Shown here in pieces: positions 17,870-27,010 of a DNA stretch of 64,000 bases. Numbering within the stretch: the stretch's first letter is position 1; each line of letters begins with the position of its first letter. Origin of the DNA: Lysobacter prati (lineage in GTDB: Bacteria; Pseudomonadota; Gammaproteobacteria; Xanthomonadales; Xanthomonadaceae); the NCBI RefSeq assembly GCF_009765215.1, contig NZ_VLNV01000006.1, positions 124,001 through 188,000 on the forward strand, read 5' to 3'. Made by a program: the position numbers and the translations under genes. Under the pieces are notes generated by a model. It ran no database searches, had not been told where the DNA came from, and worked only from the letters and a program-made list of their open reading frames with translations.

Positions 17870-18645
17870 CGGTCTTCCTTCGGAAACCAGGGGAACAGCA
17901 TCGGGGTGGAGCGCTGGTAACGGCGGTAGTCGTCGCCGCGCGTGCGCAGCGCCTGGCGCTCGGTATGCGGAACGCCGCTGAGCCAGCGGAGGAACACATA
18001 CATCGTCAGCGGGCCGGACCATGCCAGCCAGGCAATCGGCGATCCCACGGCCAGCAGGACGTAGGCGAACCAGTGCAGCCACTCGAAAAAGTAGTTGGGA
18101 TGCCGGCTGTAGCGCCACAGGCCGGTGCGCATCGTTCGGCCGCGGCTATCGGGACGTGAGCGGAAGCGGGCGAGCTGCGCATCTGCGACCGCTTCGCCCG
18201 CGACGGACACCGCCCACACCAGCACGGCGGCCCACTGGAATCCAGTGGATTCCATCGGATTGCGCGCCACCGCCGCAAAGGGCAGTGCGAACAGCACGAC
18301 CAGCAGCGCCTGCGACTGGAACAGCGCAAACCATCGCAGCGGTGCGTCGCCCCAAGCCTCGCGCAACGCCGCGTAGCGGCCATCCTCGTGTTCGCCGCGC
18401 ACGCGCCCCCAGAGGTGCCACGCGAGGCGAAGACCCCACAGCCCGCCGAGCAACGCGAGCAGCAGGCGCGGCGTCGTGGCTCCATCTCCGAGCGCGGCCA
18501 GCAGCACGGCCGCCGCTGCGACGCCGCCCGCCCACACAACATCGACCAGCCCCGCGTTGCGGTTGCGTTGCTGCCACCACCACGCAAGCGTCTGCGCGAA
18601 AGCCGCGAGCCCCCAGACGAGCAGCAGCGAGTTGCCGGTGCTCAT
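17866..18645 (-). CDS. DUF1295 domain membrane protein (steroid-reductase-like)
   Basis: The 259-residue integral membrane protein has about six hydrophobic segments. The C-terminal signature TGLWRYSRHPNYFFEWLHWFAY is that of DUF1295/ICMT-like reductases and methyltransferases, and GxDYRRYQRSTPMLFPWFP is the usual ending. Relatives reduce double bonds of lipids, but the activity of this group is not established. It overlaps both neighbours by 4 bases (ATGA), showing translational coupling in the operon. Confidence 0.88.
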   Translation of the reverse strand: MSTGNSLLLVWGLAAFAQTLAWWWQQRNRNAGLVDVVWAGGVAAAAVLLAALGDGATTPRLLLALLGGLWGLRLAWHLWGRVRGEHEDGRYAALREAWGDAPLRWFALFQSQALLVVLFALPFAAVARNPMESTGFQWAAVLVWAVSVAGEAVADAQLARFRSRPDSRGRTMRTGLWRYSRHPNYFFEWLHWFAYVLLAVGSPIAWLAWSGPLTMYVFLRWLSGVPHTERQALRTRGDDYRRYQRSTPMLFPWFPKEDR

Positions 18646-19181
18646 CGCGAGTCGCCTATGGAGAACGGTCGGGACACGCCACCGCCACGCGCATGTCGCG
18701 CGACCAGCGTGAACGCGCACGTCGCGATCGCCCACCCGACCGCAAGTGCAATCGTCGCCTGCACGGAGGCGATCAATTCAACGGCGCCCAGGCGCTCGGC
18801 ACCGAGATAGGCTATCGGTCCGCCCACGGCACCTAGCACGATGGCCGCCGCTGGACGCAGCCATGCGAGTGAGTGGTTGATCGTCATCGCGAACGCGGCC
18901 CAGAGCGCGACGATCCACGCGGGCGCGGGAAGAGCGCCGATGCTGCCGCGGTAGTCGATCCAGCCAAGTTGCGCGAGAAGCCCGTCGAACGCCAGGCCGG
19001 TCAAGGCCCCGCCGGCGACCAGCCACGCGTCCACGCGGGGGCACGGCGACGCGAGCCACTGCAGTGCGACGAACGCCAGACACGCGACGACACCCAGCCA
19101 CGGCGCGCCATGGGCCGCACCGAGCACGCACGCCCACCACGCGATCTGGAAGCCGGCGAAGTTCGCCAACGAGTGCATCAT
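18642..19181 (-). CDS. DUF2878 domain membrane protein
   Basis: The 179-residue protein is almost wholly hydrophobic, with five or six membrane segments and conserved polar positions in NFAGFQIAWWACVLG, WLVAGGALTGLAFDGLLAQLGWIDYRG and MTINHSLAWL. This fits DUF2878, a family that accompanies CFA synthase and DUF1365 in gammaproteobacteria. Function unknown. It overlaps the CFA synthase gene by 4 bases and the DUF1295 gene by 4. Confidence 0.85.
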   Translation of the reverse strand: MMHSLANFAGFQIAWWACVLGAAHGAPWLGVVACLAFVALQWLASPCPRVDAWLVAGGALTGLAFDGLLAQLGWIDYRGSIGALPAPAWIVALWAAFAMTINHSLAWLRPAAAIVLGAVGGPIAYLGAERLGAVELIASVQATIALAVGWAIATCAFTLVARHARGGGVSRPFSIGDSR

Positions 19182-20449
19182 CCCTCCGGAGTCGTTTCAG
19201 CCAGCGCGTTCGGCCGGTAGCCGGGGCGCGCGAAGAGCATCTGCGCGACACCGATCGAACGCTCGCGAAAGCCGCCTTCGCAGTAGGCGAGGTAGAACTC
19301 CCACATGCGGATGAACCGTTCGTCGAAACCAAGTGTCCGCACCTGCGGCAGGCGCTCCAAGAAGCGCTCCCGCCACGCTTGCAACGTCCGCGCGTACGAG
19401 AGTCCCATGTCTTCCAGGTCAAGCAGCGCAAGATCGCTGGCCGCCGTCTTCGCCGACATCATCGCCGAGATCGACGGAATGAACGAGCCCGGGAACACGT
19501 GACGCTTGATGAAATCGACCGATCGCACTGCCTGCTCGTAACGGTGATCCTCGATGGTGATGGCCTGGACCAGCGCCAGCCCCTGCGTCGTGAGCCGCTC
19601 GCCGATGCAGGCGAAGTAGCGGCGAAGGTTCTCTGGCCCGATGGCTTCCACCATCTCGATCGAGGCGAGTTTGTCGTAAGTGCCGTCCAATTCACGGAAG
19701 TCGCGCATGAGGACGGTGACGCGATCCTGCAATTCGGCCTGGGCGACGCGTTCGCGCGCGAGCTCGTACTGCTCGCGCGAAAGTGTGGTGGTGGTGACGT
19801 GGCACCCGTGCTCGCGGGCGACGTGCAGCGCGAAGCCGCCCCAGCCCGTCCCGATCTCCAGCACGCGATCGCCTTCGCGCAGTTGCAACTTGCGGCAGAT
19901 CGCCTGGAGCTTGCGCGTGGAGGCCGCCTCCAGCGTGTCGTCTTCGCGTTCATACGACGCCGACGAGTACATCAGGTCTTCCGAGAGGAACAGCCGGAAG
20001 AAGGTATTGCCAAGGTCGTAGTGCGCCGCGATGTTGCGGCGTGCGCCCGAGGCGGTGTTCCTGCGCAGCGCATGGACCAGCCAGAGCGCCCAGCCGGCCA
20101 CGCGCGCCGGACCGCGCTCGACGTCGTCCAGCAGGTCGCGGTTGCGCACGAGCAGTCGCACCAGCCCGACCAGGTCATCGCACGTCCAGGCGCCGTCCAT
20201 GTACGCCTCGGCGGCCCCGACGCTGCCGCCAAGCGCGATAGCGCGATAGAAGCGGGCGTCGTTCACGCGCAATGTCGGTGACGGGGCGCGGCCGGCGGTC
20301 TCGCCCAGCGTGATCGACTCCCACGGGTCGTGCAGCGTGACGGCACCGGACTGCAACGCGCGCAACTTTGCGACTACGCGATCGCGCAGCAACCGATCGA
20401 TGGCGCTGGCGCAGGGCAGCGGGACGGTGTTCTGTGCGGTGCTGCTCAT
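19178..20449 (-). CDS. cfa: Cyclopropane-fatty-acyl-phospholipid synthase
   Basis: This 423-residue CFA synthase has an N-terminal lipid-binding domain (about 1-130, ending in [11 protein letters not shown]) and a methyltransferase domain with the family motif [25 protein letters not shown] site [23 protein letters not shown], and [14 protein letters not shown]. It transfers methylene from SAM to cis double bonds of membrane phospholipid acyl chains. Its start overlaps the DUF1365 stop by 4 bases. Position between DUF1365 and DUF2878 is the usual neighbourhood in photo-oxidative-stress-type lipid operons. Confidence 0.95.
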   Translation of the reverse strand: MSSTAQNTVPLPCASAIDRLLRDRVVAKLRALQSGAVTLHDPWESITLGETAGRAPSPTLRVNDARFYRAIALGGSVGAAEAYMDGAWTCDDLVGLVRLLVRNRDLLDDVERGPARVAGWALWLVHALRRNTASGARRNIAAHYDLGNTFFRLFLSEDLMYSSASYEREDDTLEAASTRKLQAICRKLQLREGDRVLEIGTGWGGFALHVAREHGCHVTTTTLSREQYELARERVAQAELQDRVTVLMRDFRELDGTYDKLASIEMVEAIGPENLRRYFACIGERLTTQGLALVQAITIEDHRYEQAVRSVDFIKRHVFPGSFIPSISAMMSAKTAASDLALLDLEDMGLSYARTLQAWRERFLERLPQVRTLGFDERFIRMWEFYLAYCEGGFRERSIGVAQMLFARPGYRPNALAETTPEG

Positions 20450-21237
20450 GGTGCGGAACCCTTCGCGGGATGATCATAGACCGGCGTGCGCTTGAGCCAC
20501 AGCTTGAGCGCCTGCCAATGGATGCCACCGACGACCTGCAGCGTCATTGCGGGATATCGCCATAGCACGCGCGTCAGCGCTGACGCGTCGAGCGGACGGC
20601 GCTGGAGCGAAAGCGTGGCGTCGAACTCGCGCCGCTGGTCGTCGCAAACGTTCATGTGCACGTGCAGGGTGTCGCCGGGCGGCGTGAGTGCCCATGCGTA
20701 GCGACGTTGCATCGGCATGAACGGCGAGACATGGAAGGTCTTGTCGAACTGCCAGTGGAACGCACGTCCGCGCAGCTCCGCGTCCGCGACCGGCAACACG
20801 TACGCGTGCCGTTCGCCCCATGGCGTGTTGGTGATTTCGGCCACGACGTGCTCGAGCGTGCGCTGGTCGGGCCCGTAGCAGTAGTAGAAGCTCACCGGAT
20901 TGAAGACGTAGCCGAAATAGCGGGCGTGCGTGAGCAGCCGGATCGGCCCGATGGGCCTCGCACCAATGGCCGTCGCGATTCGCTGGCTCACGGCCTGCGC
21001 GAGGGGCATATCCGCAGGGCCCAGGTAGTCGCTGCGGCGGAACTCGCCAAGATTGCGGCTGCGCGCAGACCAGAGCGGATGCGCGTCAAGGATCGCATCC
21101 ACTTCGTCCAGGTCGAGGAACAGCTGCGCCATCCGGTAGTCGAAGGCGTGCCGACGCGGCGCGAAGCGGCGGTGCCGCACGGTACCTTCGTACAGAGCGC
21201 TGTGGCGTGGTCGCATGCGCTCTCCGCCGTCGCTCAT
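20446..21237 (-). CDS. DUF1365 domain protein
   Basis: The 263-residue protein matches DUF1365 (COG3496). It has [24 protein letters not shown] at the N terminus, [21 protein letters not shown] in the middle and [13 protein letters not shown] after it. ATG 21237 is chosen because it overlaps the FAD-oxidoreductase stop by 4 bases, as at the other junctions of the operon. Function is unknown, but it nearly always travels with the FAD oxidoreductase and CFA synthase. Confidence 0.92.
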   Translation of the reverse strand: MSDGGERMRPRHSALYEGTVRHRRFAPRRHAFDYRMAQLFLDLDEVDAILDAHPLWSARSRNLGEFRRSDYLGPADMPLAQAVSQRIATAIGARPIGPIRLLTHARYFGYVFNPVSFYYCYGPDQRTLEHVVAEITNTPWGERHAYVLPVADAELRGRAFHWQFDKTFHVSPFMPMQRRYAWALTPPGDTLHVHMNVCDDQRREFDATLSLQRRPLDASALTRVLWRYPAMTLQVVGGIHWQALKLWLKRTPVYDHPAKGSAP

Positions 21238-22544
21238 GCGCTCCCCCATGCGATCTTTCCGGCCGCAGCGTGATCCACTGCGCGCGGTTCCAGCGAGATC
21301 TCCGGCCACGCGACCCCGAGCGATCGTGCGACCTCGACGGCGCTGCGAAGCCCGTCCTCATGGAACCCCCAGCCCCAGTACGCGCCTGCGAACCAGGTTC
21401 CGCGGCGGCCTTGTATCTCGTGCCGGCGCGCCTGTGCGGCGACCGCTTCGCGCGTGAATACCGGATGGTGGTAGCGCACGCGCTTGAGGATGTGGAGAGG
21501 GTCGATCGCGTCGCAGCGATTGAGTGTCACCACGACCGGCGTCGAGACCGGCAGGCCTTGCAGCAGGTTCATGCAGTAACTCACTGTGCACGCTCGCGCC
21601 GCATCGGCGCCGATGTACGCGTTCCAGGCCGCCCACGCCTTGCGGTTGCGCGGCAGCAGGCGCTCGTCGGTGTGGAGAACGACGTCATTGGGCTGGTAGG
21701 TAATCGCACCGAGCACGTCGCGTTCGCGATCTTCCGCGTCGGACAGGAGGGAAAGTGCTTGGTCGCTGTGGCAGGCCAGTACGACCTGGTCGAAGGCTTC
21801 CTCCCCGGCGGCGGTCGTCAGTGCGACGCCTTGCTCCAGCCTTCGGACGGCATGCACCGGCGTGGCGAGGCGCAGGGACGCCGAACACCGTTGGCGAAGC
21901 GTTTCCACGTAGCGCCACGAGCCCCCGCGCACGACCTTCCACTGCGATCGCCCGGCGAGCTGCAGCATCTGATGGTTCGTCATGAACTGCACCAGGTGCC
22001 GTACAGGAAAGTGCAGGATCTGATCGGCGGGTGCGGACCACAGCGCGGAGGCCATCGGAACCAGGTGATCGTCGCGAAACGCGTCGCCGAAGCCCTGTTC
22101 GCGCAGGTAATCGCCCAGCGCCGGGCCGGGCCCGCTGCCTGCGAGCAGTCCGGGCGCGATGCGGTAGAAGCGCAGCAGGTCGGCCACCATGCGAAGAAAG
22201 CGCGGCGACAGCAGGTTCCGCCGCTGGCAGAACAGCGCCCCGAGCGAAGTCGCGTTGTACTCCAGCCCGGTACGTTCGTTGTGCACCGAGAAACTCATGG
22301 TCGTGTCCTGGGTGGCCACGCCCAGTTCGCCGAACAGCTGCGTGAGCAGGGGATAGTGGACGGGGTTGTGGACGATGAAGCCGGTGTCGACGGAGAGGGT
22401 GACGCCGTCAACGCTCACCTCATGCGTGTGGGTGTGCCCACCGAGGTAATCGTTGGCTTCGAACAGCACGACTTCGTGCTCGCGCGACAACAGCCACGCG
22501 GCGCCCAGCCCCGCGATGCCCGAGCCAATGATCGCTATACGCAT
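21234..22544 (-). CDS. FAD-dependent oxidoreductase (amine-oxidase-like, COG2907)
   Basis: The 436-residue flavoprotein opens with the dinucleotide-binding motif [11 protein letters not shown] and the acidic end of the second strand ([19 protein letters not shown]). The C-terminal FAD segment is [19 protein letters not shown]. This group sits beside CFA synthase and DUF1365 in many proteobacteria; in Rhodobacter such genes belong to the singlet-oxygen regulon and to furan-fatty-acid synthesis. Dehydrogenation of a modified acyl chain is the likely role, by inference from neighbours. It starts 3 bases after the desaturase stop. Confidence 0.9.
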   Translation of the reverse strand: MRIAIIGSGIAGLGAAWLLSREHEVVLFEANDYLGGHTHTHEVSVDGVTLSVDTGFIVHNPVHYPLLTQLFGELGVATQDTTMSFSVHNERTGLEYNATSLGALFCQRRNLLSPRFLRMVADLLRFYRIAPGLLAGSGPGPALGDYLREQGFGDAFRDDHLVPMASALWSAPADQILHFPVRHLVQFMTNHQMLQLAGRSQWKVVRGGSWRYVETLRQRCSASLRLATPVHAVRRLEQGVALTTAAGEEAFDQVVLACHSDQALSLLSDAEDRERDVLGAITYQPNDVVLHTDERLLPRNRKAWAAWNAYIGADAARACTVSYCMNLLQGLPVSTPVVVTLNRCDAIDPLHILKRVRYHHPVFTREAVAAQARRHEIQGRRGTWFAGAYWGWGFHEDGLRSAVEVARSLGVAWPEISLEPRAVDHAAAGKIAWGSA

Positions 22545-22547
22545 TTG

Positions 22548-23498
22548 TCAGTGCCTCGCCCGCGCCAGGACCCAGGCCGGCACGGGTTTGAGGTCGTGCA
22601 CGAGACCGACGGACGCCAGCAGCTTCAGGCCGTACCAGGTCAAGTCGATCTCCCACCATCGGAAGCCCTGGCGCGCCGTTCCCGGGAAGAAGTGATGGTT
22701 GTTGTGCCAGCCCTCGCCGAAGGTGAGGAGCGCGAGCAAGGCGTTGTTGCGGCTGTCGTCGCGCGTGTCGAAACGCCGGCTGCCGAAGCGATGCGCCAGC
22801 GAATTGATCGTCACCGACACGTGGAACAGCACGATGGTGGAAACGAAGAATCCCCAGACGACCAGTTGCATGGCGCTGGTTCCCAGCGAGGGTGCGACGT
22901 GTTGCAGGAATGAGCCCAGGCCGTACAGTGCCAAGGCGAGCGCGACGGGAACAGCGATGTCGTAGCGGTCCAGCCAGCGAAGTTCCGGGTAGCGCGCCAG
23001 ATCCGGCACGCGCGACAGGTCGGTGCCGAAAGCGCGACGCGTGAGGAACCAGCCGACGTGGCTGCGCCAGAATCCGTGGACGCCGGGTGAGTGCGGGTCC
23101 AATGGCAAATCGGCATTCGCGTGGTGGTGGCGATGATGCGCCGCCCACCACAGCGGTCCCCGCTGCACGCTGGAGGCGCCGATCAAGGCGAAGGCGAACT
23201 GCACCGGGCGCGACGCGCGGAACGTGCGATGCGAGAAATAGCGATGGTAGAACGCGGTGATCGCAAACATGCGCACCGCGTAGAGGGCCGCGGCGACCGC
23301 GATCGCAGTGGCCGACACGCCGACCCACAACACGCCGAGGCACGCCATGTGCATCGCGACGAAGGGCGCGACGCGGACGAGGTCGAGCCTGTCGCCTTGG
23401 TCGATATCGTCGGGCTCGGGGGTGGTGCCTGCGTCGAACCACCGGCGGATCGAGGCTAGCGCGTGGAAGCGCGAGGGGAGGGGAGCAGGAACGGGCAT
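22548..23498 (-). CDS. Acyl-CoA/fatty-acid desaturase, first gene of the lipid operon
   Basis: The three histidine boxes of membrane desaturases are present: HRYFSH, then HHRHHH, and HNNHHFFPG near the C terminus. About four membrane segments surround them. The di-iron enzyme inserts a cis double bond into acyl chains and would make the substrate for the two downstream methylases. I use ATG 23498 (MPVPAPLPSRFHALAS), giving 316 residues; an earlier start at 23555 is open. It heads a unit of eight closely spaced or overlapping genes down to the lipocalin. The promoter must lie in the 233-base gap before the divergent gene at 23732. Confidence 0.9.
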   Translation of the reverse strand: MPVPAPLPSRFHALASIRRWFDAGTTPEPDDIDQGDRLDLVRVAPFVAMHMACLGVLWVGVSATAIAVAAALYAVRMFAITAFYHRYFSHRTFRASRPVQFAFALIGASSVQRGPLWWAAHHRHHHANADLPLDPHSPGVHGFWRSHVGWFLTRRAFGTDLSRVPDLARYPELRWLDRYDIAVPVALALALYGLGSFLQHVAPSLGTSAMQLVVWGFFVSTIVLFHVSVTINSLAHRFGSRRFDTRDDSRNNALLALLTFGEGWHNNHHFFPGTARQGFRWWEIDLTWYGLKLLASVGLVHDLKPVPAWVLARARH

Positions 23499-23731
23499 TG
23501 GGTCGGGGCGAAGGAACCAGGGCGTTTTATGGCATGCAGCGTCCAACCGCCACATCCGTAGATTTGCGTAGGCCGGCGATCCTTGCGGGAATTACCGGTG
23601 GACATCGCGCGAAGTTGCGTAGTTGTACCGAGGGCAAGCCATCTCAGCGGCGCTAACGTCAAGTGGCACGGCGATGCGTGCTTTGCGGGCGCGCTGCGCC
23701 CACGACCATTCCTTCCTCGATGGAGATGCTC

Positions 23732-24514
23732 ATGAAAGCGATGACGATCGCGACGATCGCGTTCCTCGCCTGCACGTCGGCGCACGCCGCAGGCCCCGAA
23801 CCGGGGCGGCTCTCGGTGACCCTGCTGGGCGGGGGCGATGTACCCGTCAGCGGCGACGTGCACGACGGCGCGACGGTCGACGTCCCTGATCTTGGGCCGC
23901 TCAACCCGGCTCTGGCCGGCGTCGGCGCGCAGCTGCGGATCGGGTCACGCACCCACGAACGCGTCTACGACATGGCCAGCACCTACGGGCTGCGCATGGG
24001 GTGGGGGATGAGCGACCGCATGGAGATATTCGGCGAACTCCGGGAGACACACGCGTCCGCGGGCAGCGTGCAGGTCGGCGAGGCTTACGTGCCCGCGCTC
24101 GACGTCGCCTTACCGGTGTATGGACGGTTCTCTACCTACCAGGCGTGGAGCGCGGAAGTGGGTGTGCGCTGGTATTTCATGGATTCCGGCTTCGCTCGTC
24201 CGTACGTGGCCGCGCGCCTCGGCGGAACGGAGACTGACGACATAGACGCCACCTTCGCGATCCCCGCCGCCGACATCCTCATCCCCAACGCGCCGTTCTA
24301 CGAGAAGAAATGGGCGCTCAGCGCGGGTCTGGACGTGGGCGTGAACGTGCCGCTGACCGAACGAGCCAGTTTCATCGCCGAAACCGGCGTGCGCTATGTC
24401 GACGACCTGGAAGGCGACGACAGCGCGATCGGGCCGCTGGGGCTGTCGCGGATCAACGACACGGGCCGGCGCATCTCCGTCCCGGTAACGCTGGCGTTGC
24501 GGTGGGACTTCTAG
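23732..24514 (+). CDS. Outer-membrane beta-barrel-like exported protein
   Basis: The 260-residue protein starts at ATG 23732 behind TGGAGA. A signal peptide ends at SAHA. The mature part has alternating strands (YGLRMGWGMSDRMEIFGEL, AEVGVRWYF, PYVAARLGG, FIAETGVRYVDD) and ends in LALRWDF with a terminal Phe, the usual outer-membrane barrel signal. No named family recognised. It is divergent from the lipid operon and its stop overlaps that of the convergent response regulator by 4 bases. Confidence 0.75.
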   Translation: MKAMTIATIAFLACTSAHAAGPEPGRLSVTLLGGGDVPVSGDVHDGATVDVPDLGPLNPALAGVGAQLRIGSRTHERVYDMASTYGLRMGWGMSDRMEIFGELRETHASAGSVQVGEAYVPALDVALPVYGRFSTYQAWSAEVGVRWYFMDSGFARPYVAARLGGTETDDIDATFAIPAADILIPNAPFYEKKWALSAGLDVGVNVPLTERASFIAETGVRYVDDLEGDDSAIGPLGLSRINDTGRRISVPVTLALRWDF

Positions 24515-25176
24515 GGGACAGGGGGGATCGCGCGAATCCCGGGCGTGAGGCCGTACTCATCGGCCTTGCGCACCAGTTCCAGCGTGCTATGCACGTTGAG
24601 CGCCTGCATGATCGCGTATTTGTGCGACTCGACGGTGCGCACCGACACCCCCAGTTCGGCGGCGATCTGCTTCGACCGCAGGCCTGCGGACACCAGTTGC
24701 AGCACCTGCATCTGCTTGTCGGTGAGCTCCTGCTTGTGCCCACGGCCAGGCGCGGCGATCACGTGCGCCCCCAGCGTGGGCGTGATGTACGTGCGGCCGC
24801 CGCGGACCACATGGATCGCCCGGAGCAGTTCCTCACCGGCGGAGCTCTTCAGTACGTAGGCCGATGCTCCGGCGCGCAACGCCTGCTCGGCGAGTGCGGG
24901 GTCGGCATGCATGGTCAGGAAGAGGAACGGAACCTGCACCCCGGCCGCGCGCAGTTCACGCATGACGCTCAGGCCGTTGCGATCGGGCATGCTCAGGTCG
25001 GTCACGACGAGGTCGGGCTCGTACTGCCTTACGGCCTCGAGCAGCGCGTTTCCGCTGGACACGCACGCCACCAGTTCGCATTCGTCCTCCAGCAGGCGCT
25101 GCAAGCCTTCTGCCACCAGGCGGTGGTCGTCGGCGAGCACGACGCGTGGTCGATCGGCGGGGATCTCAGGCATCAT
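24511..25176 (-). CDS. Response regulator, NarL/FixJ family
   Basis: The 221-residue regulator has a receiver domain (about 10-128) with the acidic pair ADD near residue 16, phosphoacceptor Asp60 in VVTDLSMPD, and YVLKSS with the conserved Lys. A C-terminal LuxR-type HTH (about 145-205) reads ELTDKQMQVLQLVSAGLRSK, then QIAAELGVSVRTVESH. It is divergent from the MASE1 histidine kinase at 25266, whose HisKA_3-type domain is the natural partner of NarL-type regulators. The start at 25176 is the first of two ATGs. Confidence 0.92.
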   Translation of the reverse strand: MMPEIPADRPRVVLADDHRLVAEGLQRLLEDECELVACVSSGNALLEAVRQYEPDLVVTDLSMPDRNGLSVMRELRAAGVQVPFLFLTMHADPALAEQALRAGASAYVLKSSAGEELLRAIHVVRGGRTYITPTLGAHVIAAPGRGHKQELTDKQMQVLQLVSAGLRSKQIAAELGVSVRTVESHKYAIMQALNVHSTLELVRKADEYGLTPGIRAIPPVP

Positions 25177-25265
25177 CGTTACCGTGGTATCGGGCGGCGG
25201 AGCAGGGTGGCTCCGTGACGAGGGTACTCCACCACCCCCAGGCAGGGCAGGCGCAGGAGGATTTC

Positions 25266-26825
25266 ATGGGCCATCCGCTCGCGGTTGCCAGCATCGTGGC
25301 GGTGTCGGTTGCGTGTTCGCAGTGGGCTTCGATGCTGCTGTGGATGCCGAACCCGCGCAGCCACATGGTGTGGTTCCCGGGCGCGGTTCTGCTGGGCGCG
25401 CTGCTGTTGCAGCCACGCCGGCACTGGTGGGCCTGCCTGCTCGGCACCGCCGTCGGCGAGGCGGCCGCATTCGGCGTCCTCGGCGTACCGCCGCTGGCGG
25501 TCACGGTCGCGATGCTGGGCTCGCTGGTGCTCACGCCGGCGGTCGCGATGGCGCTGGAATCGCTGCGCAGCCGCCTGCAATCGCCGCTGGAGGACTTCCG
25601 GCTGCTCACCGCGTTCGTGGTGCTGGGCGGGCTGGCGCTTCCGATGCTCAGCGCCGCGTGGATCGCCGTCGCGATCCGCGGAACCGTTCTGGAACCGTAT
25701 CTGTCGGACTGGCCAAACGTCGCGCTCGCGCAGAGCCTGGGCAACCTGATGCTGGTGCCGGCCGTCGTATGGACGGCGATGCGTCGACGCAACGCAGTGC
25801 CGCTGGAAACAGATGGCGTCAGCATCGCCGTCGGCGTGGGACTGCTGGTGACCTTGTGCCTGTTATGGACCTGGCACCTGCCGATGCAACGCCTCCAGCC
25901 CGCGCTGGTGGTCGCACCGGTGCCGTTCCTGATCTGGGCAATGGTGAGCTTCCGCGCCGTCGGTGCCTCGCTGGCGATGCTGGCCGTTGGCCTGCTTGCC
26001 ATGCATTTCAGCATCGCCGGCGTGGGGCCGTTCATCCGCGACGACCTGGCGACGACGACCATCGCCGTTCAGCTGTGGACCGCCGCGCTCACGGTGGCTC
26101 TGCTGTACATGACCGTGGTCGTCGAGCAACGCGCCACGCGCACGCAGGCGCTGCAGCACGCACACCAACGGTTGCAGGCGATGACCGTGCAGTTGATGCG
26201 TGCGCAGGAGGACGAACGCAGCCGCATCGCGCGCGACCTGCACGACGGCATCAACCAGTCCATCGCCTCGATCGCGATCCGCCTGAGCATCGCCAGGCAG
26301 CATGCGCAGGGGGCCGAACGTGAGTTGCTCGGCGAACTGCAGGCTGCCGTGACGGATGTGTCCGAGGATGTGCGCAGGCTCTCGCACGCGCTGCACCCCA
26401 GCCTTCTGCACTACGCGGGCCTGACGATGGCACTGCGTTCGCTTTGCCAAGCGCAGCCCGACAGCCTCCACGTGCACGCGGAGCTGGAGGAGTTGCCCGA
26501 GCTTCCGCTCAACGTCGCCACCGCGCTGTACCGCATCGCGCAGGAGTCGCTGCGCAACGTCGAGAAGCACGCCCACGCCAGTCAGGTCATCGTGCGTCTG
26601 AAGCGCGTGGGCGCCGACATCGAGCTGGAGATCGGGGACGACGGCGTCGGCCTCGACCTCGACGATCAACCGCACGATGCACCGCGCGGACTGGGCCTGC
26701 TCAGCATGCGCGAACGGGCGCGCGAGATCGGCGGAGAGCTTCGACTGGTCAGCGGTCTGCACGGTGGGACGCGTGTCATTGCGCATGTGGCCGGCATCTC
26801 GTCGCAGGCGGACCAGTATCAGTAG
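25266..26825 (+). CDS. MASE1-type membrane sensor histidine kinase (HisKA_3)
   Basis: The 519-residue kinase starts at ATG 25266 after GGAGGA. The first 290 residues form about eight membrane segments with the MASE1 pattern (SHMVWFPGAVLLGALLL, PNVALAQSLGNLMLVPAVVW). A HisKA_3 dimerisation domain has phosphoacceptor His326 in RIARDLHDGINQS. The HATPase ends with GDDGVGLDLD and RGLGLLSMRERA. It is divergent from the NarL-family regulator and forms with it an ordinary two-component pair. The sensed signal is unknown. Confidence 0.92.
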   Translation: MGHPLAVASIVAVSVACSQWASMLLWMPNPRSHMVWFPGAVLLGALLLQPRRHWWACLLGTAVGEAAAFGVLGVPPLAVTVAMLGSLVLTPAVAMALESLRSRLQSPLEDFRLLTAFVVLGGLALPMLSAAWIAVAIRGTVLEPYLSDWPNVALAQSLGNLMLVPAVVWTAMRRRNAVPLETDGVSIAVGVGLLVTLCLLWTWHLPMQRLQPALVVAPVPFLIWAMVSFRAVGASLAMLAVGLLAMHFSIAGVGPFIRDDLATTTIAVQLWTAALTVALLYMTVVVEQRATRTQALQHAHQRLQAMTVQLMRAQEDERSRIARDLHDGINQSIASIAIRLSIARQHAQGAERELLGELQAAVTDVSEDVRRLSHALHPSLLHYAGLTMALRSLCQAQPDSLHVHAELEELPELPLNVATALYRIAQESLRNVEKHAHASQVIVRLKRVGADIELEIGDDGVGLDLDDQPHDAPRGLGLLSMRERAREIGGELRLVSGLHGGTRVIAHVAGISSQADQYQ

Positions 26826-27010
26826 GACTGCGCAGGCCGGGATGCCGCCCCCTGCAAGGACCCGCTGCCGCGCCGTCGCGGGGTCTTCACGTGCCGTCCT
26901 GAAACTGCGCCGCTTTCGGCCAGAGCGATGTGGTCGCGCTTTGCGCGCGAAGAAAAACTGACGCTGACGCGTTGCCTGCAGATCTTCTGCGATACTCGTC
27001 GCCTTACCTC

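Noticed and set aside
21207-22913. Plus-strand frame of 568 codons over the lipid operon
   Set aside because: Antisense to the FAD oxidoreductase and DUF1365 genes, which have clear motifs and overlapping starts.
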